Made by a program: the position numbers and the translations under genes. DNA of 64,000 nucleotides, taken from positions 248,001-312,000 of the forward strand of contig NZ_ANAH02000071.1 in NCBI RefSeq assembly GCF_000335475.2. The letters are read 5' to 3'. The stretch comes from Cystobacter fuscus DSM 2262 (lineage in GTDB: Bacteria; Myxococcota; Myxococcia; Myxococcales; Myxococcaceae). Of the stretch, positions 44,532 through 53,575 are shown piece by piece; positions within the stretch are counted from its first letter, which is position 1; every line of letters begins with the position of its first letter. The notes beneath the pieces were generated by a model, which saw only the letters and a program-made list of their open reading frames with translations, did not search any database and had not been told where the DNA came from.

Positions 44532-45532
44532 CGACCGTGTTCCCGATGTCCTTCGCCCAGCGGCGGTTGTGCTTCCTGCATGGGCTCGATCCCACGGGAT
44601 TCGCCCACAGCTCGGCCCGTTGCTTCCAGGTGACGGGTCCGCTGGACGTCACCGCCCTGCGCGCGGCCGTGGACGTGCTGGTGGCCCGGCACGAACCACT
44701 GCGGACCGTCTTTCCGCTCGGTGCGAGCCAACACGTCACGGTTCTGGCCGCCGCCTGCGGGGTCGTGCTCGGACACCAGGCGGGCAGGGAGCGGGTGTTG
44801 CTCGGCCTGGCCGTGGCCAACCGCGAGCTGCCAGAGGTCGAGCGCGTGCTGGGCTTCTTCGTCAACACCGTCGCGTTGCGGATCGATCTGAGCGGGGACC
44901 CGGACTTCCGCGAGCTGCTCGGGAGAGTGGCCGACGCCACCGCCGCCTATGCGCACCAGGATCTGCCTTTCGAGCAGCTCGTGGCCGAGCTCGCCCCCCC
45001 GAGAGACCCCGTCCGTTCGCCCCTCGTGCAGGTCAACTTCGCCCATCACCCGGCGGGATCCATGGGGGTGATGGCACTGCACGGCTGCGCGGTGCGCGAA
45101 CACCTGCTGGACTTCGCCACCGCCAAGTTCGAGCTCACCCTGCGTGTCGAGGAGAGCGTGGACGGAGCGAGCGTCGTCTGGGCCGAGTTCGATGAGCGCG
45201 TCTTCGACACCGGATTCATCGACGGCCTGTTGTCCTCCTATGAGGAGGTCCTGCGCACCGCCGCTCTCGAGGTGCCGGTGTCCCGCCTGCTGTCCGCTCG
45301 AGGCGCGACGGAACGGGTCCTCACCCGGATCTTCGCCGACGTGCTCGGCGTCGAGACGGTAGGCCCGCACGATGACTTCTTCCGTCTTGGCGGCCATTCC
45401 CTGCTGTTGGTCGATGTGGCGGTCCGGGTTCGCGCCGAACTCGGTCGTGACATTGGATTGCGCGACCTGTACCAGACCCCCACGGTGGTTGGAGCCGCCG
45501 CTCGCCTCGAGCGAGCTGGAGACACACGATGA
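44528..45532 (+). CDS. NRPS fragment: inactive condensation domain plus carrier domain
   Basis: 334 residues, start overlapping the synthetase stop by four bases. The condensation domain begins normally (FAQRRLCFLHGL, RHEPLRTVFP) but then jumps in frame, near nucleotide 44730, to its last third (VLAAACGVVLGHQ, LGFFVNTVALR). About 190 residues including the HHxxxDG motif are missing. The domain cannot catalyse by the usual mechanism. A normal carrier domain follows (Ser291 in LGGHSLLL). It may be a docking/carrier protein for the adjacent P450, or a decaying module. Confidence 0.85.
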   Translation: MTTVFPMSFAQRRLCFLHGLDPTGFAHSSARCFQVTGPLDVTALRAAVDVLVARHEPLRTVFPLGASQHVTVLAAACGVVLGHQAGRERVLLGLAVANRELPEVERVLGFFVNTVALRIDLSGDPDFRELLGRVADATAAYAHQDLPFEQLVAELAPPRDPVRSPLVQVNFAHHPAGSMGVMALHGCAVREHLLDFATAKFELTLRVEESVDGASVVWAEFDERVFDTGFIDGLLSSYEEVLRTAALEVPVSRLLSARGATERVLTRIFADVLGVETVGPHDDFFRLGGHSLLLVDVAVRVRAELGRDIGLRDLYQTPTVVGAAARLERAGDTR

Positions 45533-46719
45533 GCGATTCCTATCCATTGCCCAAGGACTGGAGGTGCCCCCTGGATCCTCCGGCCGGATTCAAGCGTCTC
45601 CGGCAGGAGGCGCCGGTGTCTCGGATTCGGGTGTGGGATGGCAGCACGCCGTGGCTGATCACCGGCTACGCGCAAGCCCTCGACGCCCTGGCCAACCCGC
45701 GCTTGAGCATGGACTTCAGGCTGCCGGGCTTCCCACACATCTCACCCGCGTCGGCGACCCGGAGAGACCGGCTCCTGCCGTTCCCGTTCCGCTCCGATGA
45801 AGAGTACCGGGCCCAGCGGGCGATGCTCCTCCAGGAGTTCTCGCCGCGGCGGATGGACGCCCTGCGACCGATCATCCAGCGCACGGTCGACGAGACGATC
45901 GACGCGATGCTGGCCGGACCGAGGCCGGCTGATCTGATGGCGGCCTTCGCGCTTCCCGTGGCCAGTCTGGTCATCTGCGAGCTGCTCGGCGTCCCTCGCG
46001 AGGACTACGAGCACCTGCACGTCCTCAGCCGCACCATCGGATCCCGCACGGCGGGGAGGGAGGCGGTCGATCGCGCGCTGGACGAGATGGATGGCTACTT
46101 CCAACGTCTGGTGGACGCGAACAAGAGCGAGCCCGGTGACACGCTCATGGGCCGTGTCGTGGCCGAACAGGTGCTTCAGGGAAAGCTGAGCGAGCAGGAC
46201 GCGGTCTCGATGTTTCAATTCCTCTTCTTCACCGGGCACGGCCCGTCCGCGTACATGTTCGGGATGGGCGTGGTGGCGCTGCTGCTCCATCCGGATCAGA
46301 TCGGCGAGTTCCTCGCGGCGAAGGATCCCACCCAGGCCGTCCAGGAACTCCTGCGCTACGTCACCGTCTCACAGAACGCTCGGCAACGCGCCGCCACGGA
46401 GGAGCTCACCATCGGCGGCCAGCTCATTCGAGCCGGGGAGGGGGTCCTGGTCCAGCTCGACTCGGCCAACCGCGACGAGACGGTCTTCTCCGATCCGGAC
46501 CGTCTGGATGTCAACCGCGCCCCGCACCGCAACCTCGCGCTCGGCCATGGCATCCACCTGTGCATGGGACGCGCGCTCGCCCTCATCGAACTCGAGGTGG
46601 TGTTCGGCACGCTGTTCCGGCGCGTCCCCACCTTGCGGCTGGCCGTGCCCCTCGAGGACATCCCCTTCAAGCAGGACGAGAACCTGCTCGGCGCGCACGA
46701 GGTGCCGGTCTCCTGGTAG
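45529..46719 (+). CDS. Cytochrome P450, NRPS tailoring, atypical I helix
   Basis: 396 residues, start overlapping the preceding gene by four bases. Heme-binding loop LGHGIHLCMG with Cys345; K-helix E-X-X-R in ELLRY. The I-helix segment reads FFTGHGPSAYMF (about residues 233-244) where most bacterial P450s have an AGxET- or AGxDT-type acid-threonine pair for oxygen activation. It probably acts on the peptide or amino acid tethered to the neighbouring carrier domain, for example hydroxylation or crosslinking (inference). Confidence 0.9.
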   Translation: MSDSYPLPKDWRCPLDPPAGFKRLRQEAPVSRIRVWDGSTPWLITGYAQALDALANPRLSMDFRLPGFPHISPASATRRDRLLPFPFRSDEEYRAQRAMLLQEFSPRRMDALRPIIQRTVDETIDAMLAGPRPADLMAAFALPVASLVICELLGVPREDYEHLHVLSRTIGSRTAGREAVDRALDEMDGYFQRLVDANKSEPGDTLMGRVVAEQVLQGKLSEQDAVSMFQFLFFTGHGPSAYMFGMGVVALLLHPDQIGEFLAAKDPTQAVQELLRYVTVSQNARQRAATEELTIGGQLIRAGEGVLVQLDSANRDETVFSDPDRLDVNRAPHRNLALGHGIHLCMGRALALIELEVVFGTLFRRVPTLRLAVPLEDIPFKQDENLLGAHEVPVSW

Positions 46720-46731
46720 CCAGCTCGACCT

Positions 46732-46751
46732 GGGGCGGCTCTGGGCGCCCC
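46732..46751. terminator. Hairpin after the NRPS operon
   Basis: GGGGCG-N8-CGCCCC lies 13 bases after the P450 stop. There is no T-run, so it is a weak terminator candidate at the junction with the convergent LysR gene. Confidence 0.3.
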
Positions 46752-46793
46752 GGTCCACACCCGCGCCCGGGCCTTGAAGCATGATCGTTCACG

Positions 46794-47690
46794 TCACGAG
46801 TGACCCCGGCGCGCGACCGTTTCGTGGGCAACCGCGCGGAAGTGTGCCGCGGCGGGCGAGGGGTGCTGGCCTGGAAAGGCGATGGCCAGCTCCGCCCATC
46901 CCGAGGCGCCGCCCAACTCCCTGAAGACCACCCCCTTTGGCCGAAACTCCCTGGCCGACTTCGGGGCGAGGGTGATGCCGAGGCCCGCCGCGACCATGCC
47001 GATGACCGATGACCAGGAACCGGCTTCCAGGAGGATGCGGGGAGAGAAGCCCGCGTCGACGCACATGCGCGTGATCGTGTCGTGCAGGCCGGGCGCCGAG
47101 TTCCGAGGGAACAGGATGAAGGGCTCGCTCGCCAGTGACGACAGGGTGATGATCTTCTCGCGAGCCCGGGGATGCCGCGTGGGGAGCGCGAGCGTGAAAC
47201 GTTCCCGGAGCAGCCGCTCGACACTCACGCCCTCGTAGCGGAAAGGGGCCCGCACGAGTGCCAGATCCAGCTCTCCCGCCTGGAGCGCGGCGCCGAGGTC
47301 CAGCCCCTCGCGATCGTCGAGACGAAGCGTCACCTCCGCAAACCGGGACCGGAACCGGAGCACGATGCCCGGCAGGAGCCCAAACGCCGAAGATGCGCCG
47401 ACGCCTATCCGCAGGGTCCCGAGCTCTCCGCGGGCCGTCCGCTGGACATTGAGGAGCACGTCGGTGCGTCTGGCCAGAAGCTCCCGGGCGTCGTTCAGGA
47501 GGCGGCTTCCCGCGGAGGTCAGGGCCACGCGTCGGCTGGTCCGGGTGAGCAGTTCCACGCCGAGCTCGGCTTCCAGCTTGCGGATCTGCTGACTGAACGG
47601 TGGCTGGGCCATGCCCACCCGAGTGGCGGCCCGGCCGAAGTGCAGTTCCTCCGCCACGGCGACGAAAAGCTGGAGCTGGCGAAATTCCAT
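46794..47690 (-). CDS. LysR-family regulator
   Basis: 298 residues from ATG 47690. The N-terminus MEFRQLQLFVAVAEELHFGRAATRVGMAQPPFSQQIRKLE is of the CatR/AaeR-like type (HFGRAA, QPPFSQQI). The effector domain contains LGTLRIGVGASSAFGLLPG. It is divergent from the S9 peptidase gene with only 76 bases between starts, so that gene is the likely target. The NRPS operon ends 75 bases downstream of it on the other strand. Confidence 0.85.
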   Translation of the reverse strand: MEFRQLQLFVAVAEELHFGRAATRVGMAQPPFSQQIRKLEAELGVELLTRTSRRVALTSAGSRLLNDARELLARRTDVLLNVQRTARGELGTLRIGVGASSAFGLLPGIVLRFRSRFAEVTLRLDDREGLDLGAALQAGELDLALVRAPFRYEGVSVERLLRERFTLALPTRHPRAREKIITLSSLASEPFILFPRNSAPGLHDTITRMCVDAGFSPRILLEAGSWSSVIGMVAAGLGITLAPKSAREFRPKGVVFRELGGASGWAELAIAFPGQHPSPAAAHFRAVAHETVARRGHS

Positions 47691-47703
47691 ATCCAGACGA
47701 TAT
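47689..47703. promoter_or_regulatory. Candidate LysR binding site
   Basis: ATAT-N7-ATAT contains TATCCAGACGATA, a T-N11-A match, at the LysR start in the divergent gap with the S9 peptidase gene. A second A/T-rich T-N11-A match lies near 47728. Confidence 0.35.
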
Positions 47704-47766
47704 CCGTCTTGATCCGCCTCGAAAGATATATTGGTGGTATTCGAGCCCACTGCCTACCCTTCACGG

Positions 47767-50025
47767 ATGCGATGTCTCCTCGTCTCCGTCGGCATGCTGA
47801 TCACGACCCTCGCCGGCTCGCCCGCTCCCGCCGTTCAGCCAGACCCGCGATTGGAACTCTCCGAGCGCTACCTCCGGCTCCCGGAACTCATTCGTGACAG
47901 CTTGAGCCCGCCGCGATGGCTGCGTGATGGAGAGCGGTTGGTCTTCTGGTCAGCGGTGGGGAAGGACAGCGGAACCTGGGTGCTCGTCAACGCCCGGACG
48001 GGGGCGATGAAGCCGCTGCTGTCCGGCGCCGAGTTGCGGACCCAGCTCTCACGGTGGGTGGGCAGGGCCATTCAACCTCCGCCGCAGATGGACTTCGTCA
48101 TCGCGCCGGATCAACGGGGCATCCTCTTCCTTTTCGAAGGACAGCCCTTCCAGCTGGGTCTATCCAATGGCCGAGTCACGGCGCTCGCCCCGGGCGACCG
48201 GGCCGCCCTGGCGCTGTCCCCAGACAACGTCTTCTCTCCCGAAGGGCGAGCCGTCGCGGTGCAACACGAGGGGGGCTTCCTGGTGCAGGGGGAAGATGGA
48301 CGCACGTGCGTCGAGCGCGGCGGTGAGGAAAACCACGGCTGGTGGATTCCCGACCGGGCCTGGTCTCCCGATGGCCGCTTCCTGATGGTCAGGCGTGACG
48401 ATCTGCGCGGCGTCCACAAGATTCCCATCGTGGACTATACGAGTGCGCTCGAGCGCGTGACCCTGGTTCCCTACGTCAAGACGGGGACGCCGCTGGCACG
48501 GTCGGAATTCCATATCGTCGAGCCTTCGAGTGGCCGCGTGACACGCATCGCGCCGCCCGAGGGAGAAACCTATGGTTGGTTCGCCGGCTGGCGTCCCGAT
48601 GGTGGCGAGGCGCTGCTGCTCCATCTCTCCCGTGATGGCAAGCGGCTGGAACTCTCGGCGGTGGATCCGGTCTCCGGCGAGAGCCGGAGGGTGCTGCGCG
48701 AGGAGCGGCCCGAGAGCTTCGTGGGGGGGCTGGACTTCGCCCTGGAAGGCTGGGCGCGGCAGGTCACGCCACTGCCGGACAACACCGGCTTCCTCTGGAT
48801 GTCCGAGCGCGACGGATGGCGGCATGTCTATTTGTATGACTATGAAGGCAAGCTCGTGCGTCAGGTGACCCGGGGCACCTTCCCGGTTCATCAGGTGGCC
48901 GCCGTCGCGCCCAGGGGCGATGCGGTCTTCCTGCTGGCCTCCGCCGACCGTGCCGCGCCCTACGAGCACCTGCTCTACCGGGGAAGCCTGAAGGGCGGCG
49001 CGCTGAAGCGGCTGTCCTCGGGCTCCGGCATGCACAGCCTCTCCTTCTCCTCGTCGGGCGGATATTACGTCGACGCCTGGTCCTCGCGGACGCAGCCCCG
49101 GCTGCGGGAGGTGGCGTCCACGGACGGTGGGACCCGCTTTCGCCTCACGATCGCCGATGCGAGCGCCCTCGCGGAACTGGGCTACACGCCTCCGGAGGCG
49201 CTCACCGTCCTGGCCGCCGATGGCGTCACGCCATTGCACGGGGTGCTCTACAAGCCGCGCGACTTCGATCCCACCAGTCGCTATCCGGTCCTCACCTATA
49301 TCTATGCCGGACCCTTCACCACGCTCGTGCCCTGGAACTTCGTCGGCAACGCCATGTCGCTCCAGGCCAACGCCCTGGCACAGGGGGGCTTCATCGTCAT
49401 GCTGCTCGATCCCCGGGGCACGCCGGGCCGGAGCAAGGCGTTTCAGGATGTGACTCATGGCCGGGTCGGTCAGACGGAGATTCCCGACCATGTCGCCGGC
49501 CTGAAACAGACCGCTTCCACCCGTCCCTGGATGGACCTGACCCGTGTTGGAATCGTCGGCCACTCGTGGGGCGGCTACTTCGCCCTGCGCGGCATGCTGA
49601 CGGCACCGGAGGTCTTCAAGGCGGGCTACGCGGGAGCGCCGGGCGCGCTGGAGGAGGAGGCGATCATCAACGAGCCCTATCTCGGCCTTCCGAGCGAGAA
49701 TCCCGCCGGCTATCAGGCGGGCTCCAACCTCGCCCTGGCCGGCAACCTCCAGGGGCCGCTCAAGATGATGCATGGCACCAGCGACGTGAATGCGTCCCTG
49801 TCCACGACCCTGCGCATGGCGGACGCGCTGATCCGCGCGGACAAGCACTTCGAGTTGCTCCTGATGCCGGGACAGCCTCACACCCCAGAGCCGCCCGCGG
49901 CTCGCTACTACTTCGACGACATCCAGACGTTCTTCGCCCGGACCCTGGGCGCCGGTCCCCAGCAGGCGCGGCGCGAGGAGCATGAGGCCGGCGATGATTC
50001 CCGAGAAATCAGGTCCACGAGGTGA
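47767..50025 (+). CDS. Exported S9-family prolyl oligopeptidase (DPP IV-like)
   Basis: 752 residues from ATG 47767 with a signal peptide (MRCLLVSVGMLITTLAGSPA). Residues about 60-480 form a beta-propeller, and residues about 490-740 an alpha/beta hydrolase. The nucleophile motif is GHSWGGYFAL, the acid follows MHGTSDVNAS, and the histidine is in GQPHTPEP. It should remove dipeptides or cleave after proline in small peptides outside the cytoplasm. The divergent LysR gene is the likely regulator. Confidence 0.9.
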   Translation: MRCLLVSVGMLITTLAGSPAPAVQPDPRLELSERYLRLPELIRDSLSPPRWLRDGERLVFWSAVGKDSGTWVLVNARTGAMKPLLSGAELRTQLSRWVGRAIQPPPQMDFVIAPDQRGILFLFEGQPFQLGLSNGRVTALAPGDRAALALSPDNVFSPEGRAVAVQHEGGFLVQGEDGRTCVERGGEENHGWWIPDRAWSPDGRFLMVRRDDLRGVHKIPIVDYTSALERVTLVPYVKTGTPLARSEFHIVEPSSGRVTRIAPPEGETYGWFAGWRPDGGEALLLHLSRDGKRLELSAVDPVSGESRRVLREERPESFVGGLDFALEGWARQVTPLPDNTGFLWMSERDGWRHVYLYDYEGKLVRQVTRGTFPVHQVAAVAPRGDAVFLLASADRAAPYEHLLYRGSLKGGALKRLSSGSGMHSLSFSSSGGYYVDAWSSRTQPRLREVASTDGGTRFRLTIADASALAELGYTPPEALTVLAADGVTPLHGVLYKPRDFDPTSRYPVLTYIYAGPFTTLVPWNFVGNAMSLQANALAQGGFIVMLLDPRGTPGRSKAFQDVTHGRVGQTEIPDHVAGLKQTASTRPWMDLTRVGIVGHSWGGYFALRGMLTAPEVFKAGYAGAPGALEEEAIINEPYLGLPSENPAGYQAGSNLALAGNLQGPLKMMHGTSDVNASLSTTLRMADALIRADKHFELLLMPGQPHTPEPPAARYYFDDIQTFFARTLGAGPQQARREEHEAGDDSREIRSTR

Positions 50026-50146
50026 GCTTCCACGAACGCGACGGAGCCTTGCTCTTTGGCAACGCCGCGTGTTGAGTGCGCCGCCAGCGGAGGCCCTCCC
50101 CGGCCTTCGTGCATGGTCCCAGGACATCGTCACAGGGAGGGGTGCA

Positions 50147-50677
50147 ATGTCGAAGTTCGTTCGCGGAATGGTTCTGTCGGGTGTGGTCGCGAGTCTCCTG
50201 CTGGCTCCGGCCATGGGCGCGGCGCAGGGTCGTACGTCCGTGAAGGTGGGCAAGGACGGCAATGTGGAGGTGAAGACGGGCAACACGGAGGTGAAGACCG
50301 GTGGCGCCGGGACGAGCGTCCGCACGGGTGACACCGAGGTGGAGACGCAGGGCGGCGAGGAGGGCGAGAGTGCCCGGGCCGAGAAGCAGTCGGACGACGC
50401 GCGGATCGAGATCTCGGGCGTGGGCGCCAAGGAGACGCACCGCTGCTCGTCGAAGACCGAGGTGGACATCAGCGGCAGCGACAACGAGGTCACGCTGACG
50501 GGGGATTGCAAGCGCGTGAGCGTGAGCGGTGCCGGCAACACGGTGAAGGTGGAGGCCGTCGGCGCCATCGACGTGACGGGCGCCAACAACACCGTCACCT
50601 GGAAGAAGGCCCTGGGCGCCAAGAAGCCCAAGGTGAGCCGCGATGGCGCCAACAACAAGGTGACGCAGGCGCCTTGA
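50147..50677 (+). CDS. Exported DUF3060-like repeat protein
   Basis: 176 residues from ATG 50147 with a GGGAGG site. A signal peptide (RGMVLSGVVASLLLAPAMGAA) is followed by an acidic repetitive region (VEVKTGNTEVKTGG, SVRTGDTEVET). A C-terminal DUF3060-type domain follows, with NEVTLTGDC, GNTVKVE and NNTVTW in a regular beta pattern. Function unknown, probably a periplasmic or surface protein. The gene lies 121 bases after the peptidase. Confidence 0.8.
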   Translation: MSKFVRGMVLSGVVASLLLAPAMGAAQGRTSVKVGKDGNVEVKTGNTEVKTGGAGTSVRTGDTEVETQGGEEGESARAEKQSDDARIEISGVGAKETHRCSSKTEVDISGSDNEVTLTGDCKRVSVSGAGNTVKVEAVGAIDVTGANNTVTWKKALGAKKPKVSRDGANNKVTQAP

Positions 50678-50788
50678 GGTAGCGGAACGAGCACACGGGA
50701 GGCGCGTATCGCCTCCCGTCCTCGGCAAGACGGGCAGCCGGAGTGAGCAGCCCGCCGACGTCTGACTTCAGGCGAGCCGGGGGACCTG

Positions 50789-51631
50789 TCAGAAAGCCGG
50801 AATCACCGCGCCGCCGTAGGTGGACTCGATGTAGCGGCGCACCTCGGTGGACTGGAGCGCCTTCAGCAGCGTCTTGATCTCGGGCCGTCCTTCGTCGCCC
50901 TTTCGCACGACCAGGATGTTCGCGTAGGGGTTGCCCTGAGCGGACTCCTGGGCCAGCGTCTTCGCGTCCAGCTGGAGGTTCTTCTTGGCCTCGAGGAAGT
51001 AGTTGCCGTTGATGATGGCGGCATCCACGTCCTGGAGGGTGCGCGGCTGCTGCTCGGCATCAATCTCCCGCAGGTCCAGCTTCTTCGGGTTGCCCACCAC
51101 GTCCTTCAGGGTCCCGCTGGCTCCCACGCCTTCGCGGAGCTGGAGCAATCCCTGCTGCTCCAGCAGGCGGAGGGCCCGGCCCCCGTTGGTGGGATCGGCC
51201 GGGATGGTCACCTTCGCTCCCTCGGGCAGGGCGGCGATGGCCGTGTGCTTCGTCGAATAGACGCCCAGGGGCTCCAGATGCACCGCGCCCACGCTGGCCA
51301 GCGAGAGCTGGCGGTCGGCGCTGAACCGCTCGAGATACGGCACGTGCTGGAAGTAGTTCGCGTCCAGCTGTTTGTCCGCCAGCGCGATGTTCGGCTGGAC
51401 GTAGTCGGTGAATTCGATCACCTCGATGCGAACGCCGTCACGTTCGGCCAGCGGGGCAGCCACGCGCAGGATTTCACCATGCGGCACGGGGTTGACGCCG
51501 ACCTTCAACGTGCGGACGGCACCGGGCTGCTGCTGCTGCTCGGCGGGCGCGTCGGACTTCTTGTTGCAGCCCGCCACCGCCAGCACGGAGAGCAGCGATG
51601 AGGTGAACAGGACCTTGGACAAGTGCTTCAT
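50789..51631 (-). CDS. metQ: Methionine ABC transporter substrate-binding lipoprotein MetQ
   Basis: 280 residues from ATG 51631. Lipobox LAVAGC, then a glutamine-rich linker and an NLPA/MetQ-type binding domain (KVGVNPVPHGEILRVAAPL, IEVIEFTDYVQPNIALADKQLDANYFQH, NPYANILVVR). It captures methionine for the MetNI importer. The substrate assignment rests on operon context and family. Confidence 0.93.
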   Translation of the reverse strand: MKHLSKVLFTSSLLSVLAVAGCNKKSDAPAEQQQQPGAVRTLKVGVNPVPHGEILRVAAPLAERDGVRIEVIEFTDYVQPNIALADKQLDANYFQHVPYLERFSADRQLSLASVGAVHLEPLGVYSTKHTAIAALPEGAKVTIPADPTNGGRALRLLEQQGLLQLREGVGASGTLKDVVGNPKKLDLREIDAEQQPRTLQDVDAAIINGNYFLEAKKNLQLDAKTLAQESAQGNPYANILVVRKGDEGRPEIKTLLKALQSTEVRRYIESTYGGAVIPAF

Positions 51632-51651
51632 GGTTGGGACCTCCAGGGGAA

Positions 51652-52332
51652 TCAATCGAGGGAACGCGCGGGACGCGAGGTGGTGCGATCGAACCGGGCC
51701 GCCAGTCCGTCCCCGATCCACTGGACGAACTGAACCAACACCAGCAGCACCACGAGACATCCCAACATGACGTCGGTGCGAAAGCGCATGTAGCCATACT
51801 TCACGGCGAGGTCGCCCAGGCCTCCTCCACCCACGGCGCCCGCCATGGCGCTGTAGCCCAGCAGGCTGATGATCATCAGCGCGGTGCCCCGGATGAGCGA
51901 GGGCAGCGCCTCGGGGATGAGCACGCGGAGGATGACCTGGCGGTGGGTGGAGCCCATGGCGACGGCGGCCTCCACCAGTCCGGCATCCACCTCCCGCAGG
52001 CTCTGCTCCACCACTCGGCCCATGAAGGGGATGGCCGCCACCACCAGTGGCACGATGGCGGCGGTGGTTCCAATCGTGGTGCCCACCAGCAGGCGGGTCA
52101 GCGGGACGATGGCCACCATGAGGATGATGAAGGGCACGGAGCGCCCCACGTTGACGAGCGTCCCCAGCACCCGGTGGAGCAGGGGTCGTTCCCACAGTCC
52201 GCCCCGGTCGGCGATCGCCAGCAGCACGCCCAGGGGCAGCCCCATCAGGAACACCAGCACCGCGGCCACCGACGTCATGTAGAGCGTCTCGAGGGTGGCC
52301 TTCCACAGCGAAACCAACAGCTCGCTAGACAT
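51652..52332 (-). CDS. metI: Methionine ABC transporter permease MetI
   Basis: 226 residues with about five membrane segments and the permease signature region (EAVAMGSTHRQVILRVLIPEALPSLIRG). Its start overlaps the end of metN by eight bases, and metQ follows after 20 bases. Confidence 0.93.
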   Translation of the reverse strand: MSSELLVSLWKATLETLYMTSVAAVLVFLMGLPLGVLLAIADRGGLWERPLLHRVLGTLVNVGRSVPFIILMVAIVPLTRLLVGTTIGTTAAIVPLVVAAIPFMGRVVEQSLREVDAGLVEAAVAMGSTHRQVILRVLIPEALPSLIRGTALMIISLLGYSAMAGAVGGGGLGDLAVKYGYMRFRTDVMLGCLVVLLVLVQFVQWIGDGLAARFDRTTSRPARSLD

Positions 52333-53323
52333 GGGCCCGCTCCTCCAGCGTCAGGCCCTGCTCGCGCAGGAAGGCCATCGCCTGTTTGACCGCCTCCGGC
52401 TCGCCCGTGAGTTCGAAGAGCAAACGCCCCACCGGAGCCCCGGCCACGCGATCCAACGAGCCCTCCATCAGATTGGCGTCCACTTCGAAGCGGCGCGCCA
52501 TGGTGGTGAGGACGGGCTGGCTGGCCTTCTCGCCCACGAAGGTCAGCTCCACCAACCGTCGTCCGGGATGGACCGGCCAGTCACGCGACGCGAACGGCGC
52601 GTAGAACAGCTCATGCAACCGCGAGCCCGGACGCGTCACCAGATCGATGACCTTTCCCTGCTCCACCAGCCGCCCCCGCTCCAACACCGCCACCGAATCG
52701 CAGATGTCCTTCACCACGTCCATCTGGTGGGTGATGAGCAGGATGGTCAGTCCGAGCTGGCGGTTGATGTCGCGCAGCAGCCCGAGCACCGAGCGTGTCG
52801 TCTCCGGATCCAGGGCGGAGGTGGCCTCGTCGGAGAGCAGTATCTTCGGCCGTGGAGCGAGTGCCCGGGCAATTCCCACCCGTTGCTTCTGGCCGCCGGA
52901 AAGCTGGGCAGGGTAGGCGTGGGCCCGGTCCGACAGCCCCACCAGTTGCAGCAGTTCCGCCACCCGCTCCTGGATGCGGGGGCGCGGCCAGCCGGCCACC
53001 TCCAGCGGATAGGCGACGTTGCCCGCCACCGTCTGCGAGGAGAAGAGGTTGAAGTGCTGGAAGATCATCCCGATGCCCTGTCGGGCCTGGCGGAGCTCAT
53101 GCGGCTCGAGGGCCAGCATGTCCCGGCCCTCCACCCGCACCTCGCCCGACGTGGGACGCTCCAGGAGGTTGACGCAGCGGATGAGGGTGCTCTTGCCCGC
53201 GCCGCTCTGTCCCAGCACTCCGAACACCTCGCCAGGAGCGACCCGCAGGGAGACACCTTGCAGGGCGGCCACCTCGCGGCCCTCCTGCCTGTACACCTTG
53301 CTCACCTCTCGCAGCTCAATCAC
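52325..53323 (-). CDS. metN: Methionine ABC transporter ATP-binding protein MetN
   Basis: 332 residues: Walker A LGQSGAGKSTLIR, signature LSGGQKQRVGIARAL, Walker B ILLSDEATSALDP, and a C-terminal NIL domain (about residues 250-332) that senses methionine and shuts down transport. It is the first gene of metN-metI-metQ and is preceded by a leader with terminator hairpin. Confidence 0.95.
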   Translation of the reverse strand: MIELREVSKVYRQEGREVAALQGVSLRVAPGEVFGVLGQSGAGKSTLIRCVNLLERPTSGEVRVEGRDMLALEPHELRQARQGIGMIFQHFNLFSSQTVAGNVAYPLEVAGWPRPRIQERVAELLQLVGLSDRAHAYPAQLSGGQKQRVGIARALAPRPKILLSDEATSALDPETTRSVLGLLRDINRQLGLTILLITHQMDVVKDICDSVAVLERGRLVEQGKVIDLVTRPGSRLHELFYAPFASRDWPVHPGRRLVELTFVGEKASQPVLTTMARRFEVDANLMEGSLDRVAGAPVGRLLFELTGEPEAVKQAMAFLREQGLTLEERAHV

Positions 53324-53490
53324 GCATCACTGCCACTCCGGCTCCCTCCATGAAGGAGGCCCGCACCACGCGAGGCCTCGGAGTGTCTCGGCGCAGGGGG
53401 GAGCCGGGGGAAGCGCTGCGCGTTGGGAATGGCGGAAATAGGGGGAAGGGGAGGGGATTGCAACGTGGAGGGGGGAAGAGGACCTCGGTG

Positions 53491-53575
53491 GAAACGAAAA
53501 CGCCCCGGTCCGTTGTCGGGAACCGGGGCGGCGCAGAAGACGTCAGGCCTCTGGGCTGACGTTGCTTCTAGGCAT
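53491..53575 (-). promoter_or_regulatory. Candidate attenuator leader of metNIQ with 10-codon ORF
   Basis: Reading toward metN: a 10-codon frame (ATG 53575 to TGA 53543, peptide MPRSNVSPEA) overlaps a hairpin (ACGTCAG-N9-CTGACGT, 53540-53562). A classic intrinsic terminator follows (CGCCCCGGT-N12-ACCGGGGCG, 53501-53530, then TTTTCGTTT). The terminator stands 168 bases ahead of metN, so it would stop transcription before the operon unless bypassed. No SAM-riboswitch signature was recognised. The peptide's start has only a distant ribosome site. Confidence 0.5.

Noticed and set aside
44111..45547. Long minus-strand open frame opposite the NRPS genes
   Set aside because: Shadow of the coding strand: no ribosome site, no domain, composition dictated by the plus-strand codons.
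53324..53490. SAM riboswitch upstream of metN
   Set aside because: The conserved SAM-I or SAM-II core sequences were not found; only hairpins and the terminator are supported.
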